DNA from: Oehlia diaphana | Lineage: Eukaryota > Glomeromycota > Glomeromycetes > Glomerales > Glomeraceae | Reading direction: 5' to 3' | Assembly (NCBI GenBank): GCA_003833135.1 | Contig: QZLH01000277.1 | Location: 26,528-90,164, forward strand | Length of the DNA: 63,637 bases | Part shown: positions 43,793 through 54,676 of the stretch, one piece after another | Layout of the letters: every line of letters begins with the position of its first letter | Numbering within the stretch: position 1 is the stretch's first letter | Translations under genes and position numbers: made by a program | Notes under the pieces: generated by a model | What the model saw: only the letters and a program-made list of their open reading frames with translations | The model's database searches: none | Told to the model about the DNA's origin: nothing

Positions 43793-45930
43793 TTAAATAT
43801 CTAAAATAAAAGTGGTTTCATTATAAATTTTGCCAGTTTCTTTATTTTTAGCAGTAGCTTTAATTTCCATTCTACCAAAGGTAAGAGAGAATTCAATGCG
43901 TTTGTTTATACCTGAGCGTTCGTTATTACTTCTAACAATCCTCAGGGTTCCTAATTGTTTCATTTCTGGTTCATTACAATATTTTGCATTATGTTTTGGA
44001 GTATAATAAATATTAAAAGATGCAACATTTTGATTTGATCTTATAGGAAGAAATTCTTCCCAAAATTTTTGGTTTACTTCAACTTTTTTACCGCGCTTTG
44101 CCAATTCATAAAAATAAAATATCAACCCATCAGCCGTTCTCCTATTTATGTCATCTTTCCCATCAACCTAAAATATATAAATATTTTAATTAATAAAATT
44201 ATAAATCTTTTTTAATAAACGAAATAATACTCACCCATTTGCGACAAACTCCAATTCCATATGTCCATTTCAAAATTCGATCACGTATAATATTAGGATT
44301 AAGACCATACATAATGGCACCACGAACTATTGCTGCTATAGGTATAGCTGGCGCAGCGGTAATGGGAACTCTATATTTGAATGTTTCTTTGACTCTACGA
44401 AGCAAGTAAGGAGATTCACTAAATCCACCCACTAAAAATATTGCCGCACATTTTTCGTTCGAAAAATTTAATTGATCATTGATTAATTTTATAATTTGAT
44501 CAATTACAGGATCAAAAATTTCCTTAACGGAATTGAAATCGATTTTTAATACCCATCCAGCCTCCTCCATTTTTTTTTTATGTTCACCTGTGACATATTT
44601 TGGTAAATCGTATTGTTGTAAATTTAATTTTATAGTTCTATATTCTGTTGGTTCTCCACTAAATTTAAATTTAATACGCGTACAAAAAAATCTCTGTACT
44701 AGATACTGCATTTGTCCATAACAATTCGATTTAAATTTTTCTAAAGCTTGAAATCCAACTCTTCTTCCAAGCCAGGATAAAAATTCTTTATCTACAAATG
44801 TGCTACCACATAGATAACCTGCACGTTCAGTAATTTCACTTAATAAACCTCCTGGAAGAAGTTTTCGTGATGTTAAATCGACTGTTCCACCACCACAATC
44901 AGCTACTAAGAAAGAATCTATTTTAAAAAAAGAAAATCATATATAAAATTAGTTTAAATATTTCACAAAGAATTTTTTAGAGGAAATATATATGTACCGC
45001 GCGGTCGCAAGTTATGCTGATTTACGACGGTAAGACAATGGAGTGCTGCAGCTTCAGCTAATAAAACAGAAATAAATAAAAAAAAATTAAACAACAAAAG
45101 ATTAAATAAATCGAATCATTAATATAATAAACATACGTTCGGTGGTAAAATCGAGATGATCTGAATCAAAAGAAGTTATTAATCCTGCTTTGTATGCACA
45201 TTCTCTCATAATTCCAGTTGTATGTGGAGGCTATGAGAAGTTAATAGAAAGTTAATTTTAGTTTTTTATTCATCAAAAAATAAATAAATAAATAAGAAAT
45301 AAATAAATCAATCATCACGTACCCATTCAGCAGGAATTGTTAGTACAAAATCGACTTGTTGAGGAAATATTAAAGTAGGCCATCGTTTTTTTAGAGTTTT
45401 TTTAATTAAATTGCTCATTTGAGTTAAATAATCTTCGATGGCTTTTTTATAATTCAATTTAGATGGCAACCAAGGTTTTTCATTCTCTGGTAAGTCTGAT
45501 ATATGTAACTTGAATAATTCTACAGGACGTGGACATTGTTCTTCTGAATCTTCCGATACTTCATCAAGATCTTCTACTAATGCCGGATACCCCCAATTAA
45601 TAACTTTATTATACTTTTCGTCATATTGGAGTGCTGTAGGTGCTTTTGAAACTCCTTCCTTCCCTGGCCTAATAATTGGAATATCAAAAATTAACTTAAC
45701 TAGCAGAATTTGATTAAGAATGATTCCATAAATTAAAATCATAATTACCAAGAATCGTTCACCACAACATTTTCAGGATTATCCTTATGAACATACGCAA
45801 AACCTGAATACGTAGTTCCAAAGTCAATTGCAACAAGAACTCTAGTATCTTTAATAGGTTTAATATCGAGGTTTTCAATATCTTCAGTAAGATCTTTAAT
45901 ATTTTTAATATTTTTATTCTTTTTATTCAT
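43793..45930 (-). CDS. HSPA12-like Hsp70 family protein H5 (six exons)
   Basis: Model: complement(join(43793-44167, 44235-44917, 44998-45057, 45137-45230, 45323-45668, 45749-45930)), 579 residues. It has a 25-residue Asn/Lys/Ile-rich N-terminal extension not seen in H2 or H4; phosphate-1 'AIDFGTTYSGFAYV' is at about 34-47. Phosphate-2 'VADCGGGTVDLT' lies at about 231-242 and adenosine 'FLVGGFSESPYL' near 387. Compared with H4 there is a small deletion in the 'LQQYDLPKYV' region, where H4 has five more residues. All exon borders match H4 and H2. Head-to-head with partner G (625 bp). Confidence 0.9.
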
Positions 45931-46555
45931 TGCTATTAACTTTTTCTTTACTTCTTATATTTTTAAGCTGAAGATTTAAGGAGTAAAATTTTTGGTAATG
46001 AAAGGAAAAATGAAACGACCATAATAAATAAATATATATAAAGGCAGGTCAATCATCAATTCAATTCTAAATAAGAAAATAAAAATTTCCTATTTAAAGA
46101 GATTATTGGTGTAAATCAAAAGTGTTCCCATAAAAAGGCTATTCATACCCCTCTCCCCTGGCTGTCTAATTTTCGCCCCCCAGTTCCATTGATTCTGGCT
46201 GGTGAACCGGGTCCCGATTGATCAACATTTGGAATTTTTTGATTTGTAATCATTAGTAATCATCCGGACCCATGTCTTCTGCCGTCATCCGAGCTAATTT
46301 AATAAATGTATTGATTGCGACCAGACTGATGGTAATGTCCAGAGTCCAGACTGATGGTAAAGAGTTATTTTCTCACTATTTGATCCACTAACCGAATTAA
46401 CGAATGGCGTAGTAAAATTAAGTATACCGCTTAACGTGATTGTAGATCATGATTTATTTACAGGGGAAGGGGTACGAATAACAAAAGGGGGAGTATAAAT
46501 ACAGCCGCAATTACGTTTTATTGTTAATCCACTTGTCCACAACTAATTTAAAATT
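45931..46555. promoter_or_regulatory. Divergent promoter region of H5 and G, with three STRE-like motifs and a TATA box
   Basis: 625 bp between start codons. On the G side, AGGGG occurs at 46462-46466, 46468-46472 and 46486-46490, followed by TATAAAT at 46494-46500, about 60 bp before the G ATG. AGGGG matches the fungal stress response element; binding is inferred only. Two CCCCT cores also occur near 46149-46158. A 14-bp direct repeat 'cagactgatggtaa' lies at about 46324 and 46350. Confidence 0.5.
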
Positions 46556-48064
46556 ATGGCGTCAAGTCAAACATCTTCAAAACGAAGAAGCTCAAAACAA
46601 CAAGTTCGAGAGTCTGCTAAAAACTCCAGTAAAAATAGTAAAAATGAACCATTATATTCTATAAATACAATTAATGCATTGGATTGGCAATTACTTATGT
46701 GGTTCGCTTCCTTGGAAACAGTTGAGAATTATATTTGTTTATTTATTGTTATTTGGGATGGTATGCCAGTACGGGATAGGCCACAATTTTCAAGAGAATT
46801 AAGGGAAGAAACTGATAATTTAATTCAAATTATCAAGGAGTTAAATATTTCAAAAGAAAATGATAAGAATTATCCTAAAATGTTAGATGATTACAAAAAT
46901 TATCGTTTTTTAAGTAATCAAGCTCCTCGACAAAATTTAGTTCATGATGTTTGGGTAGAATTGGAAAACAATGGATTAAAGAATAATTCTTATGCTGTTT
47001 TGAATCAATTAGAACGTTGTTCATTCTTTCAAAAAAAAGAGTTAAGAGCGATGGTTTTATCTAGGATAAAATCTTTTCAATCATTTTCAAGAAAAACAAA
47101 AGAAGTAAAAGAATTACAGCAAGCACCCCTTAATAATAAGGTGAAAGATGAAGATCAAGAAATAATTTTAAGGGAAAATGAAAGTTTAAAAAATCAAATA
47201 GCTGTTTTATCCGAAAAAATTTCACAAATCGGTAATTCAACAATTTTTGAAGATGGAGAAAAACAATTAATTGCTGATATTACAGATTTACAAGATATTC
47301 TCTCAGATTTTACAATGGTTCAAGGAAGTGATTATAAGGTTATTGACGAACCTGCAACTTCTCTTTTAAAAACTTGGAAATGTAAAGTAGATTATCCCAG
47401 TACAAAAGCAAACAGCGTTTTAGGGACTTTGCTTCAACGTCTTGTAATTACAACAATTTTAGATGAAGTTCAACATTATTTGCAATATTCTCGTTCTTCT
47501 GGAGATATTGATCCGACTCTTGAAAGTGATATGGTAAATGCCAGTGAATCTCTAATCAAATACGCAAAATTATTTAATGATAATCGTAAAGGAGAAGATG
47601 TCATCACTAAGATTACACCCATTATAATCCGTCGACATGTTTATTCATCTCTTAGTCATAGAGGTTTCTCTAACGAACATCTTTTAATCAAAGAAATAGC
47701 AGATAAATTGTTGAATGAGATGAATAAGTATAGGCAAGTTGTAGATGAAGAAACCAACGATGAATTAAATGATCAAGCTATTCAAATAACACGTAAAGTA
47801 ATCGATATTTTTTGTTTTCGTTTAAAAGCACAATCTTTTGAGCCGACTTTTCAATTTTTTGAGGCTGGCCAAGCTGTAGATGCACGTTTCATGCAAGGGG
47901 TTGTTGAAACTAAAAAATTGGAAGTGGAAGCTTGCGGATTTCCTTGCATCGGTATTTTTGATGGTGATGAGTCGGTTCAAAAAATTTATACAAAAGCTCG
48001 AATTATTACAAGACCAAAAACCAATAATACTAATGAAAGATATATTGTTTATTCCATGAAGTAA
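46556..48064 (+). CDS. Cluster partner protein G
   Basis: 502 residues, single exon, start 'MASSQTSSKRRSSKQQ'. N-terminal helix 'LLMWFASLETVENYICLFIV' at about 44-63, almost the same as in F. A short coiled coil ('ENESLKNQIAVLSEKISQIG') at about 207-226 leads straight into 'LIADITDLQDILSDFTMVQG', so G lacks the 'AALG...W.DDD' block present in most paralogues. The C-terminus keeps 'TPIIIRRHVYSSLSHRGF', 'FCFRLKAQSFEPT', 'VEACGFPCI' and 'KARIITRPK', then a 12-residue tail. Head-to-head with H5. It is the last gene of the cluster. Confidence 0.9.
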   Translation: MASSQTSSKRRSSKQQVRESAKNSSKNSKNEPLYSINTINALDWQLLMWFASLETVENYICLFIVIWDGMPVRDRPQFSRELREETDNLIQIIKELNISKENDKNYPKMLDDYKNYRFLSNQAPRQNLVHDVWVELENNGLKNNSYAVLNQLERCSFFQKKELRAMVLSRIKSFQSFSRKTKEVKELQQAPLNNKVKDEDQEIILRENESLKNQIAVLSEKISQIGNSTIFEDGEKQLIADITDLQDILSDFTMVQGSDYKVIDEPATSLLKTWKCKVDYPSTKANSVLGTLLQRLVITTILDEVQHYLQYSRSSGDIDPTLESDMVNASESLIKYAKLFNDNRKGEDVITKITPIIIRRHVYSSLSHRGFSNEHLLIKEIADKLLNEMNKYRQVVDEETNDELNDQAIQITRKVIDIFCFRLKAQSFEPTFQFFEAGQAVDARFMQGVVETKKLEVEACGFPCIGIFDGDESVQKIYTKARIITRPKTNNTNERYIVYSMK

Positions 48065-50611
48065 GTTATAATAATCTATTTGAAAAAATTATTTTACGCT
48101 TTTGTTATGTAATATTTATAGGCACGACATACAGTATTTTATAAATTATATAAAAATGGATTCATAGATTAATAATCATTCATTGTTTTTTTATACTTTT
48201 TTTTCCCCGCATAATTTAAATACGTAAGCACGTCAACACATACTCTAAGTGAATCAGGTTTACGATTTGACAATAACGGCCCTAGCGGTATATGATAATC
48301 AAAATGAAATTAACTCAAATCAAAGCATTATTATCTTCAATTTTATCAGCGAATTCTCAATCTTATTCTGAACGTGTTTATATTAGTTCATGAAGACTAT
48401 TAATTATTAATTGTTGATTAACATCAAATTTCAATGGTAATGTTTGTGAATTTAGAGTAAAAATCATCATCGAGGGGTTGAAATGGGCGATAGTGCAATT
48501 ACTTGATGAGTTATATATTCTTTTTATACAGTATTATGGATCATAAATTGACATGGGATTTCAGAATCGAATCTACTCGGAAAGCAAGTACTGAATGATC
48601 TTAAATAGATAGTTCAATCTATCCAACAAAAATATAAGTCACCGTATTGCAGTTGATGATGTATTAAAGTATGGGTCTAAGTTACCTTTTAAGTTTCCTA
48701 GAAAGGGTGCAACCACAAAGACAAGACTACTATTCCTGATTCTAGTCAAAACAGCAATTATCAACGACGTAGGCGATCTCAAGGAATTTTTTAAATCATA
48801 TAGATGACTAATAATATAGAATAGTGGATGATTAATTGTAATTTAAACAATAGTACAATAAAAGATTTAGATACAGAACTTATCAATCTCGTTGATAAAC
48901 TTTTTTGATTATATAGTCGACCTAGTGTCTATTGTGAAGCCAACTTATATTTTATGCTTTCATCTTTAACGAAATATTCGTAAATTCATTGATTATTTCA
49001 AGATCTCATGGATATTTCGGTAATTATGTTTACCATATCAGTTTCTAAAAGTCACGTAGAATATTATCCGTTATTCAAAAATTAAGATTAGTTATTTTTA
49101 ACAATTATATATATATAATTTGTAATGCATTTTTATCATTCTATTGAACAATACAAGAAATTTATTTATATGTGATTACTGAAGATAACTGTATATTTAA
49201 GTTTTTTCATGGTACTTACCAAACTGATTTTAAGATATGATCCAGTTTATATTAAAATTAGCTTACTGAGCCGAGTTATTGTCTATCATTGCTTAAAGTA
49301 TACCGAATCTTTTTATTATCCGTGAGTAGATACCGGTATTTTAAGGGAGTTACTTTAAGTCAAGCACTAATTTGTCAACAAAGGGAGATATGATACGGTT
49401 ATTTTAATGTTTTATATATTTTATATTGTATTCGGATCTTATTGGGTACGGATACTTTAAGCAATGCTAGACGATAATATGCTATTAGCTTTGAATCTAA
49501 ACGATTTTACTTAAACAAGTACTTATCTTTAATAATTGTGCATGAACTTTTGTTATCTAATAATATAGCAAGAAGCTTGAAGCTTTTTTTATTAAATTCA
49601 GTTTTGACTATGATTTTTTCATAATCAACAAGGTCTCACTTTTTTATTATAAATGATTTGTTTGCCTAAGCTATTTTAATATTCATTTAGAAAATATAAA
49701 TTAACAAACAAATTAACTATAATTTTTTTTAATCAAGTGTCACTAACGAAATTCTAGATAAAAAAATTGGCGAGGAATTACTTGTAAAATGGGATTAAGC
49801 TATAAGTGGTTTAAAACTGATAAATTTTAGTTTAACATACTTACTAACGAGTGGATCAGTCATAAAAAAGAGTTGAATCACAAATTTTTCAATTCATATC
49901 AGACAAGATATAGCTTATTATTTTAGTACTTTTAGAGCCTTTAGCACTTGGAGCTATACTGACTATCTATATGGACTCCATGATAATGCAATTGATTACA
50001 TACAAGCATTATAAACTTATAAATTATAATGTCATTGGGAGCTGGTCCTGACAAAGGACGGACCGTATGGACTTATAAATAAAATAATTTTGATATTCTA
50101 TCTACAGGATATCCTGTAATTTTTTCTAGTATTCTAAATCTATTATAAATATCTTTATGTGTATGTAAAGTGTTGGCCAATAATAAAACTCTGTAATTAT
50201 GAATTGATACATTAGAATTATTATTTGAAGTTATTTGAAAAAATTTCTTAAACGTTATTCAGTTGCGGACGCCGATTCAGGACTAACGTATTTAAGACCA
50301 AGTCAGACCAACCGGCGGACCGGACTTGGGGTCAGTCTGGTTAAACTGATGATTTGATAGAGTCAATGATAAAAGAACTGGATCGTATCAACACTGTAAT
50401 CCAGAACATGTTCTTTTTTTTAAAAAAAAAAATATTTCAATAAAAGATTATATATACGTATTTAAATTGATAAAATTAGATTTCTTTTATTATTTTTTTT
50501 TTTTATTAAAAAATAAACGATTCTTTGATGAATCGATTTTTATAAGAGATCTTTAATTCTTTTTATTAGCAAAACAAGTTTCTATTAAACAAAAAAAAAA
50601 TTTTTTTTATT
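48065..50611. other. Gene desert downstream of the cluster
   Basis: About 2.5 kb with stop-dense frames on both strands and no domain I recognise. Probably decayed repeat sequence; about 50270-50345 is a short less AT-rich patch. Confidence 0.5.
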
Positions 50612-50938
50612 ACGACTCATTGAGTAACAACGCTATCACGATCCGATCCTACTTGATCAGGAAGACTAACATATCTCTATATTAAGGTTACTTGATTCTA
50701 CATCTAATCGATCTTGTAACAGAGAACTGTATAACCCATTAACAAACAACGCTACAGTATCATGATCTGATTCTACTTGATCAGAATTCAGAATGACTAA
50801 CATATCCCTATATTGAGGTTACTTGCTTCCACGTCCAATAGATCTTGTAACAGAGAACTGCATAACTCATTGGCAAACAATGCTATCCCGATCTGATTCT
50901 ACTTGATCAGAATGACTAACACATCCCTATATTGAAGT
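50612..50938. repeat. Tandem repeat, about 2.7 units of 122-132 bp
   Basis: Units start near 50614, 50736 and 50868. Each contains 'caacgctatc..gatc.gat', 'ctacttgatcag', 'gactaacatatc' and 'cctatatt', and the first two end in 'gatcttgtaacagagaactg'. They differ by small indels and substitutions. No coding potential. Confidence 0.8.
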
Positions 50939-51438
50939 CCGATATTAAACTTGCTTTACACTTGTATTTTGTACAGTAGTATCGCTCCTAACCTGATTTA
51001 TATCTATACAATATGAAACTTATCTACAGAAATACTTTCATTTCGTTTAAAATAACCACATAAAATGTAAAGAGATTGAATTCAATAATTCTGGCAACAT
51101 TTCTCTAAATATTTATTATAAAAAGTATTATAAACCCTTTTATATCTAGGATATGGAGGAATAATTTACCTAGGGATGGAAAAAGTTCGGGTTGAGTGAT
51201 TTGAATCGGTTCGTTCCATTCGGTTTGGTACATCAGTTCCAAATCTGACTCGATTCTGGATCGAAGTAACAGGTTTTTGGGTTGACTTCGCTCAACTCGG
51301 TTTTTTCAATAATATCAGTTCGGAACCAAGCGAGTCGTCCAATGCGGTACAACGATAATGAGTAATGAGTATTTATATGACACTCGTTGTATGTATGGTA
51401 TAGGTTTTATTGTCTATACAATTCTATATGGTATATTT

Positions 51439-51506
51439 TTAGGGTTAGGATTAGGTAAATTAGAGTTAGGATTAGGGTTAGGATTAAAAGATTAGGGTTA
51501 GGGTTA
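51439..51506. repeat. Interstitial telomere-like tract (TTAGGG and variants)
   Basis: A 68-bp run of TTAGGG, TTAGGA and TTAGAG units with two short breaks, e.g. 'attagggttaggatt' and 'ttagggttagggtta'. TTAGGG is the usual fungal telomere unit. Flanks are unique sequence, so this is internal rather than a chromosome end within this window. Confidence 0.75.
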
Positions 51507-51511
51507 AAAAT

Positions 51512-53060
51512 TTGACTTAAATATTAAGATTTGATCCAAAATTTATTATTATAAACGTTTACAATAAAATATCGGTATAATATATAAATTACAAATTTCA
51601 AACTCACCGTTTTCAGGTTTTTCCTAACATTTTTTTTTTGAATCAAATGTACTAATGTACGTAATATATGAAAAATTGTACAAATTCATATCGTACAATG
51701 TACGTATCATTATAATTATTAGTACTGTATACGAGCATTGATACGAAAATTTAGCTCGTACATTTGAATTTCCATAAAATATATCAAATTTTGATTCAGT
51801 ACACGCTGATGTAATGTCGAATTGGTATAATTGTACCATAACAGATAATATTTCGGAACCTGATTCATTCTACGTATAGTTCGCTCTCGATAAATTTGCT
51901 ACCAGTTTTACATAACTGATAATACTTTGTCTAATAATTATAATATTATATCATTTAATATTAACGGATTTGAAATAATTTAATTTCTCGGGTGCATGCG
52001 GATACACGGATATTATGATCATGACTCATGAGTTTGAATTTGACCAATTTAGTTTGTAATTGAATTCTATAAATAAATAAATAAGAATTTAAGATTTTTA
52101 GAACTTTAAATGTTTTTTTTAAAAAAATAATGTTCAACTACGATCATAATGAAATTGGGACCAAAATTAAATACGGTATCACCAATGAAATAAACCACGC
52201 TTTAATTTATTTATTACACAAATTAATTCTATCAATTCTACTGTTTAAAAATACTAGTCAATTTTTTAATAATCGAAATTTAATAAAAATTTAATAATAC
52301 GTTCGCCAATTATTTGATTGACTTGTGTTTGTCGAAACTTTTAATTAGATTTATAATCGATTACTGTAATGTGAGTCACCACAATTTGGAAATGTTACTG
52401 CGCCTGCAGACTCGTTAAATACTGCGCCTGTAACAAACTACACATCACGCGACTGTCGGATAATCCTCGTATGACATTTAAAAAAATTTTTAATTCTCAT
52501 TATGTTTGATCTACAAGGGTTATTTAATTTCCAAAAATAAAATAATATTTACCAAGTTTACCAATTAAAAAAAAAAAAAATGTTACAATAATTAAATTGA
52601 TCAACGATGATTTTTTACTAAAGTACTTTATATCAATCAAAATTTATTTAACTCATTCAGTTTAGTAGTAGTACAAGAAAAGGAAGGATCGATTCCTTGG
52701 CAAAAGATGATATGCGATGGTTGTGTAACTGTGTTACTCGTATGTTTAACTTTATTTTACTTGGATTTAAAATCTTATTGATTATGATAATACACAATAG
52801 GCGTAATGCATAATAAATAATGAAAATAATGATAAATAAAATAATGATAAATGAAAAGATTAAAAAGAATGAATTTTGTACATTACATAAATGATAAGAA
52901 ATAAAATCAATCAGTACGACAAACATACGAATCACGCGAAAGAATAATTTTAGAAAAAGTACGTACGATAATAAATGATTCCCTACATATAATACAATAA
53001 TTGCGGAAAATTTTCCCTACACATAATCAATTGAGAAATAATACAAAATTTTATTAATAC
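51512..53060. other. Gene-poor AT-rich interval
   Basis: No supported gene. The minus-strand frames at 51624-51839 and 52657-52935 have only AT-rich, Ile/Phe-rich content. Upstream, 51180-51330 is a tcgg/ccga-rich patch with different base use that may be an old repeat. Confidence 0.45.
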
Positions 53061-53960
53061 TTAAACGTCAACAACGTTTAAAGTAAGAATTTGAATATCA
53101 TTATTTTCTACTTTTTTATGATTTACATGTAATTCTATTACAAAATTTTTAATTTTTTCATTATCATTATTATCATCATTATTATTGTTATCATTATTGT
53201 TATCATTATTATTATTATGAAGATTTAATAATAAATTTTTAAATTGAATAAAATTATCTAATCTATAACGGATTGGTAATTTTGAATCTGATGGTTTTGC
53301 TCTTTCTAAATATAAAGACATTTCAACTATAGTAATAGATAAATAAAATTTTATCCATAATACAGAAGGACCTGTTATCATAACAAAAATTATTGAACAC
53401 ATAAATTCAACAAAAAAACGAAGATGAGTAAGTCCATTACTCTTTTTTTTACTTTCATCATAAAAAATGACGAAACCAAAATAAACAATAAATAAAAGTA
53501 AACTTGGTATAATTATAAAAAGTCCATTAATAAAATCAACAAATTTATAATGTATAGAGATACCTAAAAATATTAAATTTATAATAAATAATGTTAAAGG
53601 AATTAATCTTTTTTTAATATATTTTTCCATTTTATTAATTTCCCTCTTATCATTTCTTAAGAATGATTTATTAAAATAATTACTTTCTTTTAATATAAGA
53701 AGATAATTTATAATATAAATTGGTGCAATAAATATAAAATATATCCAAAAGAATATATTATTATATTGAATATAAGAAAGATGAGTGAATAATATAGTTA
53801 ATCCCATATCAGCCATTGCTAATATAACGAATGAACTAAATAAATAAATATTCATCCCATAATTTAATGATAAATATATGATAAGAGGTATCATAAATCC
53901 TGTAGCAGCATCAAAAACTGTTTCAATCTTGCTACTTTCATCGAATTCAAAGTCGTTCAT
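53061..53960 (-). CDS. Multi-pass membrane protein with Asn/Asp tail
   Basis: 299 residues, single exon. Six or seven hydrophobic spans can be seen: about 22-40 ('GFMIPLIIYLSL'), 42-60, 68-92 ('FFWIYFIFIAPIYIINYLLI'), 118-138 ('LIPLTLFIINLIFLGISI'), 145-168 ('IIIPSLLLFIVYFGFVIFY'), 185-200 and 200-217. Loops are short and basic. The C-terminal 80 residues are soluble and contain an Asn/Asp repeat at about 245-262 coded by a trinucleotide-like tract. No family recognised. It is divergent from the lipase gene (716 bp between starts), which may mean joint regulation. Confidence 0.75.
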   Translation of the reverse strand: MNDFEFDESSKIETVFDAATGFMIPLIIYLSLNYGMNIYLFSSFVILAMADMGLTILFTHLSYIQYNNIFFWIYFIFIAPIYIINYLLILKESNYFNKSFLRNDKREINKMEKYIKKRLIPLTLFIINLIFLGISIHYKFVDFINGLFIIIPSLLLFIVYFGFVIFYDESKKKSNGLTHLRFFVEFMCSIIFVMITGPSVLWIKFYLSITIVEMSLYLERAKPSDSKLPIRYRLDNFIQFKNLLLNLHNNNNDNNNDNNNNDDNNDNEKIKNFVIELHVNHKKVENNDIQILTLNVVDV

Positions 53961-54676
53961 ATTTTGAATATTTAGATATAAAGTAATTTTTTTTAATTAA
54001 AAAAAAAGGGGTGAAATGATGTCTGTAAAATGATGTTTGAAATGTCCAAAATATTCGATTAACGCAACTTTTTATATAGTGGATATAGTGGATATAAGTG
54101 ATTAATTGTATTTTGATCGTTGTTACAATTTACCTAATTTAGAAGTAATCAAATTTCCTTTTACATTCCATTCAAACCTAATTATCTAACTTTTCGTGTC
54201 AATCGTGTGGGACCCCTTTTTTTAACAAACAACGAACAATATATTTTTTGCACCCAAACAATAATTACGAAATGCACTGGAATTATTAAATATAATTACA
54301 TACATTATTTCTAAATTTTATATAAATGATAAACATTGTAATTTTGCTGATTAAAAATAATAATAAATATTATTAATATTATCCTTTCATACTTTCACTT
54401 TTTTTTTTTATAATTAACCTTAATTTCTCACATTTATGAAACAATAAAGAGATTATTATAACAACGTTCTTTTAAGTTTAGTATGTACTATATTTAGAAA
54501 ATTCTCCGTTTCCTATTTTTTTGAAAAATCCATTTAAAGTGACAAATTTTATCCATCTTTAATTTTATGTTTTTCAAAAAAAAAAATTCGATTAATAATA
54601 CAAATATTACAAATATTACGAATACAAATAAATACATTATATAATATAAACCTATTTAAAAAATTATTGTAAAAAT
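53961..54676. other. Divergent intergenic region between membrane-protein and lipase genes
   Basis: No gene. Contains both promoters. A 9-bp direct repeat 'gtggatata' is at about 54079-54097; the rest is AT-rich with poly(T/A) tracts. Confidence 0.45.

Noticed and set aside
48400..49100. Possible reverse-transcriptase remnant in the gene desert
   Set aside because: No YxDD-type or other diagnostic block could be read in any frame.
50275..50345. Possible palindrome in the accggcggaccgg patch
   Set aside because: The arms do not pair well when written out; only a less AT-rich patch remains.
52657..52935. 92-residue Ile/Phe-rich minus-strand frame
   Set aside because: Composition fits AT-rich background; no family or intron evidence.
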